A DNA stretch of 64,000 nucleotides from an uncultured Bacilli bacterium (GCA_944358305.1 CALVQK010000004.1:1-64000), one strand, 5' to 3'; positions 16,993 through 27,300 are shown, counted from the first letter of the stretch. Notes: generated by a model not told the origin, from the sequence alone. A program made the numbers and translations.

Positions 16993-18664
16993 AAGAAATT
17001 ACATAAGGATTACTAGCAGTACCATCTCCACTAGCAAATCCGTTATCAGTTGCCACATTGATAACTGGACGCACGGCGTCACCACCGTCGCTGACAGCGC
17101 GGTAATACAAATAATAAAACTCAATCCACATATAAAAATAACCGTAATTGTATTTGTAAGGCGTCATTGTCCAATAAAACATATTAGGATCACCAGGATT
17201 TAAATAACTATCATTCTCTACACTAAAATTTTCACCTGCTAATGTTAATTCATCTGCTGTTATTAAGCCTGCTTTTAATCTATAACTTCCTCCATATGTC
17301 TCATCTGTATCTGGACATAATAATGTTGGACTATTTGGTTTTGCAAAATTACTTAAATTTTGAACTAATCTATCATAACTTGCAAATAAATAATTACCTG
17401 TAGCCTCATCCCTATGAAAATTGCTACTATCGCTGCAAAATCTTCCCCCTATTACCATACTATCATATATTGTATCTCCTAAGGCATTTTCATACCATGT
17501 ATCTACTTCTCTTTTTATAAATGAATCAGTTTCATTTGTATCTCTATCATATGTATATCCTGTAGATTTTGGATCATTATGCTCTAAATTATATGGTGCT
17601 AATCCTATTGCATATGAGTGAGCTAAATCACTAAAATCAGGTGTTGCACTTGTTCCATTATATATTAGTCTTAAGCTTCCATCCCCATTTACTCTTACTA
17701 TCTTCCAGTACATTTTATCTCCTGCTGAAGCTAGCTTAACTTGAGTACAACTACTATTGCCAGCTTCTTCACAACTAACATTACTCTGATAATACGATCC
17801 TGTACTATTACCTTCATATACATAATAATCTTCTGTATATTCTCCAAATTGAACATTATTATTTATTACGTTACCTCTATAATAGTAACTTATTCCGTCT
17901 GCATCTTCCATACTATATAATCCATTTGTTACATATTCTGGGTTATTTAACTGTTCATATTCATCATTAGTATAATTGCCATTACTTGCATAGTTAAACA
18001 TATTTTCTTTTTCTTCTTGTAACTCATTATCTTCTAGTATCTCTTGAGTAGTTAGAGGCACATATTTATCTCCTGCTTTTCCATATACATTTATCTGTAC
18101 ACTAAATGTAAGATTTCCGCCATCTCCTTGAGGATTATAATCTTCATCTACATACATTCTAAGTCTATAATTATTACTTTCACTACTTGTCATACTAGAT
18201 GTATATAAACTCATCTCTCCTGAAGGACGTCCTGTATAATCATTGGCACTATCCTCTACATTATATACTTCTGGTACCATTAGGGCTTCTTCACTTCCAT
18301 CATCATTTAACTTTGTTAAATAAAGTTTGATATTAGAACCGTCTATTGTACCATCTCCTACTTCTTTAGCACTTATCTCATAATTGATATTTACATCTCC
18401 AACAATTTCACTACTTACTGTAAAATCAAAATATTCTCCTGGATTTAATCTTACCATTCCTGTTCTATCCGTTGTTGGTAAGGCTCCATTTAAACTTATT
18501 GTATTATCACTTTCTTCATATGTCATTGTTATTGATCCTGTTGTTATTGTATTTGGTGTATTACCTGTCCCGCTAAAACTAAAAGCTGCAAAACTTACAC
18601 CAACTATTGCCAGTAACATTACAACTAATATTACTATTATCACTATATTTTCTTTTTTCTTCAT
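16991..18664 (-). CDS. Signal-anchored surface protein with VRPVIN-type C-terminal module
   Basis: A 557-residue exported protein. Residues 1-30 are a Lys-rich start and a hydrophobic helix ending VGVSFAAFSFSG, as in TasA/camelysin-like proteins. A beta-rich domain follows (about 30-200, TITTGSITMTYEE, NPGEYFDFTV), then a spacer. The C-terminal lectin-like module (about 290-557) contains YWKIVRVNGDGSLRLIYNG, SYRLKAGLITADELTLAG, FYWTMTP and AVRPVINVATDNG. Between WTMTP and VRPVIN is a stretch dominated by Tyr, Phe and Trp (YNYGYFYMWIEFYYLYY), then a GC-rich segment unlike the rest of the gene. No LPXTG motif is seen. It is probably an adhesin or binding protein. Confidence 0.7.
   Translation of the reverse strand: MKKKENIVIIVILVVMLLAIVGVSFAAFSFSGTGNTPNTITTGSITMTYEESDNTISLNGALPTTDRTGMVRLNPGEYFDFTVSSEIVGDVNINYEISAKEVGDGTIDGSNIKLYLTKLNDDGSEEALMVPEVYNVEDSANDYTGRPSGEMSLYTSSMTSSESNNYRLRMYVDEDYNPQGDGGNLTFSVQINVYGKAGDKYVPLTTQEILEDNELQEEKENMFNYASNGNYTNDEYEQLNNPEYVTNGLYSMEDADGISYYYRGNVINNNVQFGEYTEDYYVYEGNSTGSYYQSNVSCEEAGNSSCTQVKLASAGDKMYWKIVRVNGDGSLRLIYNGTSATPDFSDLAHSYAIGLAPYNLEHNDPKSTGYTYDRDTNETDSFIKREVDTWYENALGDTIYDSMVIGGRFCSDSSNFHRDEATGNYLFASYDRLVQNLSNFAKPNSPTLLCPDTDETYGGSYRLKAGLITADELTLAGENFSVENDSYLNPGDPNMFYWTMTPYKYNYGYFYMWIEFYYLYYRAVSDGGDAVRPVINVATDNGFASGDGTASNPYVIS
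17030..17160 (-). other. Variable-looking segment with GC-rich end in surface protein gene
   Basis: Coding DNA for the aromatic-rich loop is T/A rich (TAT, TTT, ATG, TGG and similar codons at about 17102-17160). It switches abruptly to a GC-rich run at about 17068-17103 encoding RAVSDGGDAVRP. A variable aromatic/Asn-type loop followed by a GC-rich invariant end resembles the variable region and IMH-like end of diversity-generating retroelement targets. No reverse transcriptase or template repeat was seen in this window. Confidence 0.35.
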
Positions 18665-18674
18665 AATTTTACTC

Positions 18675-18739
18675 CTTTCATTATTTTGACATTAAAAAGA
18701 ACAGAATATTATTATCCTGCTCTTATGTCATAATGAAAG
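18675..18739 (-). promoter_or_regulatory. Long 5'-leader hairpin before surface protein gene
   Basis: CTTTCATTATGACAT pairs with ATGTCA-aaa-TAATGAAAG, and the interior AGAGCAGGATA pairs with TATTCTGTTCT around ATAA. Together they form a stem of about 26 bp with one bulge. Its base reaches the first bases of the AAGGAG ribosome-binding site, so it could affect translation or mRNA stability. Confidence 0.55.
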
Positions 18740-18774
18740 AAAGTAATTTCATTACTTAGATACTTACTAAAGTA

Positions 18775-18783
18775 CCCCCCCCC
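18775..18783. repeat. Poly-C/poly-G tract of nine bases
   Basis: Nine consecutive C on the plus strand (G on the coding strand), 110 bases before the start of the surface protein gene, in otherwise AT-rich DNA. A weak TTTACA lies 20 bases before TACTTT with the G run between them, so length changes would alter promoter spacing. Confidence 0.6.
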
Positions 18784-18862
18784 AGGTAACTTTTTGTAAA
18801 CACATTTTCTTCATACTTTTTACCTTCTTTCTACTATCCTATTTACTTAATATTACCATGAA

Positions 18863-19888
18863 CTATTTACTTGGGTCAACTAGTATTTTAACCGCTTCAT
18901 CGTTACCACTTGTTAATCTTTTGTAAGCATTCTCAACTTCATCATAACCTACTACATCACTAACAAATTTCATAACTTCTATTTGTTTATTTGCTATTAA
19001 ATCAAGACATGTTGCAAATTCTTCTTTAGTATAAGCGATAGCCCCTTTAACAGTTAACTCACTCATAACAGCAACTACAGTTGGAATACTAATAGGGCCG
19101 GTGGCAACCCCAACTAAAACAACAACTCCACCAGGTTTAACTGTAACTAAAGATGATGTAACAGCACTAGAATTACCACAACATTCAATAACTATATCAA
19201 AACCACCATTTGTATCAGCTTGGACTTCATTAACCATATCTTCACTAGTAGCATCATAATACTTATCAGCAACACCTAAATTAACTGCCTTTTCTCCCCT
19301 ATTAGGATTAGCTTCACTGACTGCTACAAAACTAGCTCCTTCTTTTTTAGCAAACATCGCACTCATTAAGCCAATAATTCCTCCACCAATTACTAAGACT
19401 TTAGAACCTACCTTAACATCTGCTAAATGAATACCATGCAAAGCCACTGCTGTAGGTTCAACCATAGCAGCCTCTTCATCACTAACATTATCTGGAACTT
19501 TTAAAACCATATCACTTCTAACTTTAATCTTTTCTGTCAAAGCTCCAGGATTATCAAGAGAAAGTCCTACTGCTTCAGTCCAAGTACTCTTACAATACTG
19601 AGGATTACCACTTAAACAAGCAGGACATTTATTACATGGAGAAATAGGTAAAGCTGTTACTCTATCTCCTACCTTTAAATCATCACAATTACCAGGATCA
19701 ATTACCTCACCACAAAATTCATGTCCCATGACTAAACCGACAGGTTCGCCCATTGTAAAGTAATGCAAATCAGATCCACAAATACCTGCTTTTAATACTT
19801 TGATAACAACATTAGTATTATCAATAACTGGTTCCTCTATTTCCTTTATTTCAAATTCATTTTTCCCTTTTAATGCAACTGCACGCAT
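18863..19888 (-). CDS. Zinc-dependent medium-chain alcohol dehydrogenase
   Basis: NAD(P)-dependent dehydrogenase of the MDR superfamily, 341 residues. Catalytic zinc ligands are in GICGSDLHYF and GHEFCGEV. The structural zinc lobe has four cysteines in CNKCPACLSGNPQYC. The Rossmann motif is VLVIGGGIIGLMSAMFA. It is closest in layout to sorbitol/threonine dehydrogenases (polyol or amino-alcohol substrates), but the substrate is not predictable. An AGAGGTG site precedes the ATG. It is transcribed with, or just before, the phosphatase of the SNF2 operon. Confidence 0.9.
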   Translation of the reverse strand: MRAVALKGKNEFEIKEIEEPVIDNTNVVIKVLKAGICGSDLHYFTMGEPVGLVMGHEFCGEVIDPGNCDDLKVGDRVTALPISPCNKCPACLSGNPQYCKSTWTEAVGLSLDNPGALTEKIKVRSDMVLKVPDNVSDEEAAMVEPTAVALHGIHLADVKVGSKVLVIGGGIIGLMSAMFAKKEGASFVAVSEANPNRGEKAVNLGVADKYYDATSEDMVNEVQADTNGGFDIVIECCGNSSAVTSSLVTVKPGGVVVLVGVATGPISIPTVVAVMSELTVKGAIAYTKEEFATCLDLIANKQIEVMKFVSDVVGYDEVENAYKRLTSGNDEAVKILVDPSK

Positions 19889-19941
19889 CTTATCACCTCT
19901 AGTTTAATTCTAACACAGATATAAATAAAAAGATGTAAATT

Positions 19942-20394
19942 TTACTTATCTTTACATCTTATATATTCTAACAAAGCTCTACACCCTTTATCTATTTCTT
20001 CATAAGTAATATTAAAATTATGAGTATACCATGGATCATCAATCTCTTTAGTTTTCTTAGTAAAATCTAATAACTTATACACTTTCTTATCTGTACCAAA
20101 TAATCTTTTCATAGATAAAACATTATAATTATCCATCCCTACAAAACAATCAAACTTTTCATAATCTTCCTCTACTAACTGCCTAGCATAATGTCTATCG
20201 TAAGGAATATTATTTAAATCCAACATTTTTTTAGTGCCAGGATGTATATCAGAACCAACATCAGCAGCTACACCCCTAGATTCTATTAAGAAATCTTTAC
20301 TTAAACCAGCTTTTTTCACTAAATCTTTAAATATATATTCAGCCATAGTACTTCTACAAATATTTCCTTGGCAAACAAAACATACTTTTATCAT
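19942..20394 (-). CDS. Low-molecular-weight protein tyrosine phosphatase
   Basis: Cysteine phosphatase of the LMW-PTP family, 150 residues. The active-site P-loop is VCFVCQGNICRSTMAE (C-x5-R-S) at the N-terminus, and the acid is in DDPWY near residue 122. It dephosphorylates tyrosine on bacterial proteins, often those controlling exopolysaccharide synthesis, or arginine-phosphorylated proteins. The ATG at 20394 gives the standard N-terminus with AGGTG upstream. The longer reading from 20418 overlaps the helicase end and lacks a site. It follows the SNF2 gene by 16 bases. Confidence 0.92.
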   Translation of the reverse strand: MIKVCFVCQGNICRSTMAEYIFKDLVKKAGLSKDFLIESRGVAADVGSDIHPGTKKMLDLNNIPYDRHYARQLVEEDYEKFDCFVGMDNYNVLSMKRLFGTDKKVYKLLDFTKKTKEIDDPWYTHNFNITYEEIDKGCRALLEYIRCKDK

Positions 20395-20410
20395 TTTCCT
20401 ACACCTCTTA

Positions 20411-23400
20411 TTATTCATTATTAAATTTTAATAGTTCCCTAATATCATCAACAGATAAGTTTTGAAAACTCTTATACTCATCCCCATCTTTTTCTATCAA
20501 CTTATCACTAAGTATCTTTTTCTTTTCTTGTAAATCAAGAATCTTTTCTTCAATAGTTCCTTTAGTAATTAATTTAATTACTTCAACCGTATTTTTCTGG
20601 CCTATCCTATGCGCTCTATCTGTCGCTTGATTTTCAGCTTGGGGATTCCACCATAAATCTAAATGAATTACAATATCAGCACTAGTAAGATTTAAACCTG
20701 TCCCTCCACTTTTTAACATAATTAAGAAAATATTAGTATCATCACTATTAAATTTATCAACTAACTCTTGTCTTTTTTTACTACTAACAGAACCATCTAT
20801 AACATAACTAGTAATGCCTTCTTTAGTAAGATTATCTTTAACTATATTTAAAGCTGTTTTAAAACTAGTAAATAACAAAATCTTATGACCATTACTAACT
20901 ACTTCTTTAACTACATCTATTAAATGTTCAATCTTAGATGAAGTCTTATTAAAATTATCAAATATTATTTTAGGATCAATACATACTTGCCTAAGTCTTG
21001 TCAGTAATGTAAGTATTTGCATTTTATTTTTAGAAAAGCCACCACTAACTAACTCTTCCATTTCTTCTTTTGTCTCTTTTACAAGAGCCGCATAAATCCT
21101 CTTCTCTTCGTCACTTAAATCTATATAAATATTATTTTCAATCTTATCAGGTAAATCTTTTAATACTTCATTTTTCTTTCGCCTTAAAATAAATGGACTA
21201 ACTTGTTCTCTAAGCTTACTAAGAACTAAATTAGTATCATCATCAAAATCTTTACCAATACTATATTTTTCCTTAAATTTAGTTTTATTAGCAAGGAAAC
21301 CAGGCATTACATAATCAAAAATACTCCACAACTCTAAAATAGAATTTTCAATAGGTGTACCTGTTAAAGCTAATTTTATCTCACTATTAATACTCTTAAC
21401 TGACCTTGTTAACAAAGCTGTAGGATTCTTAATATTTTGCGCTTCATCTATAATCATTACTTTAAAATTAAGTTCTTTATATAAATCTAAATCTTCTCTT
21501 AAAAGTCCATAACTAGTAATATAAACATTACTGTCACTTATCTTTAATCTAGCATGTCTATCCCTCTTTAAACCTACAAAAATACTTCTTTTTATATCAC
21601 CACTAAATTTTCTAAATTCATTATCCCAGTTATAAACTAATGCTGTAGGTGCTACTATAAGTATTTTTGCATTATTATCTTCTTCTAAAACTCTTTTAAT
21701 AAAAATAATTGTCTGCAAACTTTTACCAAGTCCCATTTCATCAGCAAGTATTCCACCTAAACCACACTTATAAAGATTATAAAGCCATTTAACACCATCT
21801 TTTTGATAAGGTCTTAAAAGTTTATCTTCTTCTTTCGCAAAGTTAATCGAAGCATTCTTATATTCTTTAAATTTCTCCACAAATTCATCAAACAAACTAT
21901 TAGTTTTAATAAATTTATTCTTACTTTTTAAACTATCTAAATAAAGTGCTCTAAATTTAGGAATTTCTCCTTTTTCTTCATCCAATTCTAAATCTTCCCT
22001 TAACTCTTCTAACTCTTTAATTGAAGGATCAAGTAAATCTAAAATATCGCCACTTTTTAATCTATAATATTTTTTCTTATTTTTTAGACTTGCAAAAATA
22101 TCATCTAATTCATTAGGACTAACATTATCAAGTTTAAACTCATAATTTAAAATATTATCTTTACCTATACTAAAACTAGTACTACCATTCACTTTTTTTA
22201 TTAAATTAGTATTTTTAAACTTTTCACTAGTAAAGACTTCATAATTACTAATAAGTTCTTCTAAACCATTCTCTAAAAAATAACCAACTTCATCTATATC
22301 ATAAAGTTTTAACTCACTATCAAAACCATACTTAGCGATATCTAAAAACACACTTCTTTCAAACTCTTTATCTCTTATAACATCACTATCTTCTTTATCA
22401 AGATAATTAACTTCTATATCACTATAATTAAAGATTATTTTACATTCTATATATAATTCTAATATATCAAAATATAACTTAACAGAAGGTGTCTTAACAA
22501 TAACCATATCATCAACAGACTTATCAAGACTAACTTTATCTTTAATATTAGGAATTAGATAATCTTTAAATTCTTTAAATTCTTTTGAAGAAAAAATAAA
22601 ACTATCTACTCCTTCTTCTAATATATTTTTAGCAAGTATACTTTCTACTTCATTTAACTTATAAATACCATCTTTATCTATTAAATAACTATAATCACTA
22701 CACAAATTAGTAAGAGTAGATAAATCAGAATCTATTTTTAAAATATGAGTATTTTTTTCTTTAACAATTTTAAAACTAAAAGGTAAACCTTTAATTACAT
22801 GTAATTCTTTAGTAAATAACGAAGATTCTACATGAATAGTATCTACTATTGAAAATAACTCATCTAAATTATTTTTAGTAGGAATTAAATAAGGATCAGA
22901 ACGGTAAAGTCTAGAATAAGCAAGTTCTATAAAACTAATAAGCTTTCTGCTTTCTTTATTAAAATAATATTCTCTATTATTATAAGCAAATTCTTTACCA
23001 AAATTAAGAACGCCACCATTACGATATTTATCAATAAAACTATTAACTTTATTTCCTAAGGCATAAAGTTTATTAGAACCAACCTTAAATCTTAATTCAT
23101 AATAAGATATATATTTATTTCTATAGTAACTATAATAATCAGGATGACTTTCTAACTTCAAATAAGGAACCACAATAGCTTCTTTTTTTATAACATTATT
23201 AGATTTAGTTATATTTTTTATATCATTTAAAAGAGTTGCTGCTAACAAATCAGTTTGTTCATCTTCATTAAGAAAAAAATACTCTCCTTGATACTTAACT
23301 AAAACAGCAGCGACATGTTTACAAGATGAAGTAGCACTAAACTGAGGACAGGTACAAAATACATCAGTTATATTTTTACTACTATCTTCTTCCACTGTTA

Positions 23401-23560
23401 TTATATAAGATTTTAAACTTTCTAAAGAAGTTACAACAAATCTATGTTTCTCAGAATCAAGATCAAAACCACTTCCTATATATTTAACTTTTCTATTATC
23501 ATAATTAAGACCTTTTTCTAAATCGCTTCTACTAACATATTTCAAAATCTCTTCACTCAT
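20411..23560 (-). CDS. SNF2-family helicase with SWIM zinc finger
   Basis: Large DNA-dependent ATPase (about 1049 residues). Near residue 85 is a SWIM zinc finger, CTCPQFSATSSCKHVAAVL. A poorly conserved SNF2-associated region fills residues 150-560. The motor follows: GGILADEMGLGKSLQTIIFI (Walker A), IDEAQNIKNP (DEAQ box), LTGTPIENS, then the helicase C domain with LFTSFKTAL, LKSGGTGLNLTSAD and DRAHRIGQ. It probably remodels protein-DNA complexes. The start at 23560 is preferred over TTG 23575. It is an operon with the downstream phosphatase gene. Confidence 0.94.
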   Translation of the reverse strand: MSEEILKYVSRSDLEKGLNYDNRKVKYIGSGFDLDSEKHRFVVTSLESLKSYIITVEEDSSKNITDVFCTCPQFSATSSCKHVAAVLVKYQGEYFFLNEDEQTDLLAATLLNDIKNITKSNNVIKKEAIVVPYLKLESHPDYYSYYRNKYISYYELRFKVGSNKLYALGNKVNSFIDKYRNGGVLNFGKEFAYNNREYYFNKESRKLISFIELAYSRLYRSDPYLIPTKNNLDELFSIVDTIHVESSLFTKELHVIKGLPFSFKIVKEKNTHILKIDSDLSTLTNLCSDYSYLIDKDGIYKLNEVESILAKNILEEGVDSFIFSSKEFKEFKDYLIPNIKDKVSLDKSVDDMVIVKTPSVKLYFDILELYIECKIIFNYSDIEVNYLDKEDSDVIRDKEFERSVFLDIAKYGFDSELKLYDIDEVGYFLENGLEELISNYEVFTSEKFKNTNLIKKVNGSTSFSIGKDNILNYEFKLDNVSPNELDDIFASLKNKKKYYRLKSGDILDLLDPSIKELEELREDLELDEEKGEIPKFRALYLDSLKSKNKFIKTNSLFDEFVEKFKEYKNASINFAKEEDKLLRPYQKDGVKWLYNLYKCGLGGILADEMGLGKSLQTIIFIKRVLEEDNNAKILIVAPTALVYNWDNEFRKFSGDIKRSIFVGLKRDRHARLKISDSNVYITSYGLLREDLDLYKELNFKVMIIDEAQNIKNPTALLTRSVKSINSEIKLALTGTPIENSILELWSIFDYVMPGFLANKTKFKEKYSIGKDFDDDTNLVLSKLREQVSPFILRRKKNEVLKDLPDKIENNIYIDLSDEEKRIYAALVKETKEEMEELVSGGFSKNKMQILTLLTRLRQVCIDPKIIFDNFNKTSSKIEHLIDVVKEVVSNGHKILLFTSFKTALNIVKDNLTKEGITSYVIDGSVSSKKRQELVDKFNSDDTNIFLIMLKSGGTGLNLTSADIVIHLDLWWNPQAENQATDRAHRIGQKNTVEVIKLITKGTIEEKILDLQEKKKILSDKLIEKDGDEYKSFQNLSVDDIRELLKFNNE

Positions 23561-23610
23561 AGACACCACATCCAACTTTTAATATAGCACAAGAAAATAA
23601 AAAAAGCTAT

Positions 23611-24003
23611 TTAAAGCTTTGTATTCATCATAGTTTTATAAATAGTTTTTAGTTTCTCTTTCTTATCATGGTTCATCTCAATAAAATTAATATGTAACTG
23701 ATAACCACTATCGAAACTAAATAATAATTCTACTTTACCGGGCTTAAAATTAATAGCACTACTAGAAATAGATGTATAAGGAAAAATATGAATTTTCTTA
23801 TAATAAACAGCAAGAGTATCTCTATCAAATAAAATCATTTTCTTATCGGTAAAAACAGCATAATCTTTACTATTTTTATAACTACCTATAATACTTTCTT
23901 TATTACTGACATATTCTTTTGCATAGTCTGGTAATCTATCAGTTGCAATTTCTTCTTTAAAATCAAAATACTTAGATAATTCTTTAAATTTAATATAAGC
24001 CAT
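23611..24003 (-). CDS. Bacterial PH-domain-like protein
   Basis: A 130-residue soluble protein. The central part (ESIIGSYKNSKDYAVFTDKK, ILFDRDTLAVYYKKIHIFPY, SISSSAINFKPGKVELLFSF) has the alternating strands of a bacterial PH (YvbH/bPH) domain, and the C-terminus is helical. Such domains bind lipids or proteins, and the exact role is unknown. The ATG at 24003 gives a start with AAGGTG upstream. A GTG four codons earlier overlaps that site. It lies 35 bases before the SNF2 gene and may be co-transcribed. Confidence 0.75.
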   Translation of the reverse strand: MAYIKFKELSKYFDFKEEIATDRLPDYAKEYVSNKESIIGSYKNSKDYAVFTDKKMILFDRDTLAVYYKKIHIFPYTSISSSAINFKPGKVELLFSFDSGYQLHINFIEMNHDKKEKLKTIYKTMMNTKL

Positions 24004-24087
24004 AAAATAACACACCTTCTATCTTTACTACTTAAAATTTATCATTATAAACAATATTCGTCAAGAGTATAGGCATTATTTGACAAT

Positions 24088-24124
24088 AGAAAAATAGCAT
24101 CTAATAACTTGATTAGACACTATT
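24088..24124 (-). terminator. Terminator of small membrane protein gene
   Basis: AATAGTGTCTAAT and ATTAGATGCTATT pair over 13 positions with two wobble pairs around a 6-nt loop, followed by TTTTC on the minus strand. Confidence 0.65.
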
Positions 24125-24230
24125 AAAAAAGTATTAATACAAATATTATTGCTATTGAAATAAGAGTAACAATGGAAAAAATAAATTCTGTTATTATTTC
24201 TATTTTACTTTTATTTACTTCTTCATTCAT
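24123..24230 (-). CDS. Small single-pass membrane protein, 35 residues
   Basis: Met-NEEVNKSKIEIITEF followed by a 20-residue hydrophobic helix ending in FVLILF. It has its own consensus promoter (24301-24329), an AAAGGGGAG ribosome-binding site 7 bases before the ATG, and its own terminator starting at the stop codon. That complete set makes a real gene likely despite the size. A charged N-terminus with a C-terminal helix suggests a membrane-bound regulator or a small toxic peptide. No family is recognised. Confidence 0.7.
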   Translation of the reverse strand: MNEEVNKSKIEIITEFIFSIVTLISIAIIFVLILF

Positions 24231-24300
24231 AGTATGCTCCCCTTTCTTAAATATAAGAAATTAAGTCGCCCTATGATTAGTTATTAAATGCTATATAAAT

Positions 24301-24329
24301 ATAGTATCATGTAATAACCTGAAGTGCAA
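24301..24329 (-). promoter_or_regulatory. Promoter of small membrane protein gene
   Basis: TTGCAC (24324-24329), 17-bp spacer, TACTAT (24301-24306) on the minus strand, about 70 bases before the ATG. Confidence 0.6.
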
Positions 24330-24349
24330 CAGTAAAATGTATCTTTTTA

Positions 24350-24378
24350 GAGAAAGAAAAGAGTCGTTTAGACTCTTT
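24350..24378 (-). terminator. Terminator of giant Ig-repeat protein gene
   Basis: AAAGAGTC and GACTCTTT form an 8-bp stem with a 5-nt loop, followed by TTCTTTCT on the minus strand, at the stop codon of the large gene. Confidence 0.75.
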
Positions 24379-27300
24379 ATTGTGTTATTGTAATATTATT
24401 ACGGAAAGTTGTATTTCCAAAGGCATCAACTAAGCATACACTAACACCACTATAATTTCCTGGTACAGGATAATCACCAATATAAGAACCAGTAATTGTA
24501 CCCATAGTTGCACCTTTTTCCATTAATTCTTCACATGATTGATAATTATGTCCTAGATCATAATAAAGTTCAAATGAACCACTATCATCACTCATTTCAT
24601 AATGGATACTTCCTTTATAACTACCGCCTGTTTCAACACCTATAAGTACTGGATCTTCGTTATCTTCTAATACATTAATACGACGAACTTTTTCACTTCT
24701 ATTACCTGCTCTATCAGTAGCAGCATATATAATAACGAATTGTCCTACTTTATCTAATTTAATTTCTGTTGGATTAGGAGTAATTCTCTTACCTCCTTCA
24801 TCATAATATAGATAACTTACATCTACAGTTACATTACCATCTATATTATCAGTAGCAGTTGCCCCTTCATCTTCATAAGTATCACCAATTTGTAAAGTTA
24901 AATCTTTCCAATTATTAATGTTAATTGTAGGAGCAGTTTTATCGATTACTACTTCTTGTTTAGTATTTTCATTAGATAAATCTGCTAATTTATTACCAGC
25001 TTTATCATAGATGTTTGAAATAGTGAACTCAACTTTACCTTCTTCCATATCATCAGTAACCTTATAAGTTACAGCATATGTATAAGGACTTCCATTATTA
25101 AGTCTTGTTTCATTAACTTTATATTCTTTGCCATTTATAGTAAATGTAGGATTTTCTCTTAAAAGTTCATTTACATTTAAGTAAACACCTATTGTATCTC
25201 CAACTTTTGCTACATCTTTATTAGCATTATCTGAATTAACTCTTATATTTACTAAACCAACTGGAATAGTATCTACTGTAAATGTAAGTTGAGTATAATT
25301 TGTAGCAGAATCTTTAACACCCACTTTATAAGTACCATCTGTTTTAAACATTTCCTTAGCTTCATCAAGAGTTACCTTTTTATCATTTACTGTTAAAGTA
25401 TAATCATTTGCTTCAGTAATGTCAAAGTCTACTGAATTATAGAACATTTCTTCATTATCACTACCAGTATAATCAACATCATTAATTGTAATAACAGGTT
25501 TTGTTCTATCTATTTGGAAAGTAATTGTTTTAGTATTTCCTGCTTTATCTGTAGCAGTTAATGTATAATTACCATCATCACAAATATATGTATCTGATTC
25601 ATAATCTGCATCATTTAATTTAATACTCTTCATATTATTATCAGAAACTGTTGCAGAAACACAATAGTTGTGAAGACCTGGCTCTATACTACTTTCTTCT
25701 TTGTTTTTGTGTAATACTATAGTTGGATTAGTTCTATCAATTTGATACCATCCATTACGAGTATAAGTAGCATTACCAGCCTTATCTACTGCTTTCACAT
25801 TAAGAACATAACGTCCTTCTGTATTAATAGTAATTTTAACTGTATAAGTACCATCTCCATTATCAATGATATCTTTAGAATCAACTTTAACTGCTTTATC
25901 AGAATCTAAGATGTTATGCATATTTCCGTCATTACTAGATTCATTCCAAGCATAATATACACTATCTAAATTAGCTTCTGTTACTGTAACATCAAATGTT
26001 TGCTCAGTAAACCAATATTTATATCCTGTTGTTCCACCAATTGAAACTGTTGGATTAGTATTATCAACTATTATATTACCATTTTGAGCACCTATTTTCG
26101 CATCATCAGAAGTCAATGTTTTTCCTATATTACCTGATGCATCAGCATATCCATAAATTTCAAAACTTAATTTTCCATCTGTATCGTTAACTTTGTATAC
26201 TTTTGAATAAATATAATATTTTTCACCATCATCAGTTTCTTCTTCTACAGGATCACCATATTGAAAAACATCTTTACCATTAACTTTTACATATGGACTA
26301 ACAGCTAACTTTTCATTAAAGTGAACATTTATATAAACTTTATCACCATTAGTAACATACCAAGTATTATCATAATGTTCACCGCCATAAATACCTAAAG
26401 CTCTATATACTGGTGCTGTTGTATCTACAACTTTTACTATTCTAGTAACTTGAGAAACATTTGAAGATGAATCTTTAGCAGTATACCAAATCTTATATTG
26501 ACCTAATACACTTGTATCTACTTTATTATCTTTAGCATCTGTCCAAGTACCATCTTTTCCTGTTTCAGAATAATATATTTTTAATTCTGGAGTTATTTCT
26601 TCGTTTGAATTATCAGTGATAGTTACTCCCTCATCTTTATATTCTGAGTATAATTCTACACTAACTTCAGATTCACCGTTTAATGTAATTACTGGTGCTG
26701 TTGTATCTACAACTTTTACTATTCTAGTAACTTGAGAAACATTTGAAGATGAATCTTTAGCAGTATACCAAATCTTATATTGACCTAATACACTTGTATC
26801 TACTTTATTATCTTTAGCATCTGTCCAAGTACCATCTTTTCCTGTTTCAGAATAATATATTTTTAATTCTGGAGTTATTTCTTCGTTTGAATTATCAGTG
26901 ATAGTTACTCCCTCATCTTTATATTCTGAGTATAATTCTACACTAACTTCAGATTCACCGTTTAATGTAATTACTGGTGCTGTTGTATCTACAACTTTTA
27001 CTATTCTAGTAACTTGAGAAACATTTGAAGATGAATCTTTAGCAGTATACCAAATCTTATATTGACCTAATACACTTGTATCTACTTTATTATCTTTAGC
27101 ATCTGTCCAAGTACCATCTTTTCCTGTTTCAGAATAATATATTTTTAATTCTGGAGTTATATTTTCACTAAAATTATCAGTAATTGTTACTCCTTCATCA
27201 TTGTATTCAGAGTTTAATTCTACACTAACCTCAGATTCACCATTTAATGTAATTTTTGGAGAAGTAACATCATAAATAGCTACTCTACCATTACTTGTAG

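Noticed and set aside
26412-27257. Mobile element or assembly duplication
   Set aside because: The repeats stay in frame and encode an Ig module, so protein-domain expansion is the simpler reading, although copy number still needs long reads.
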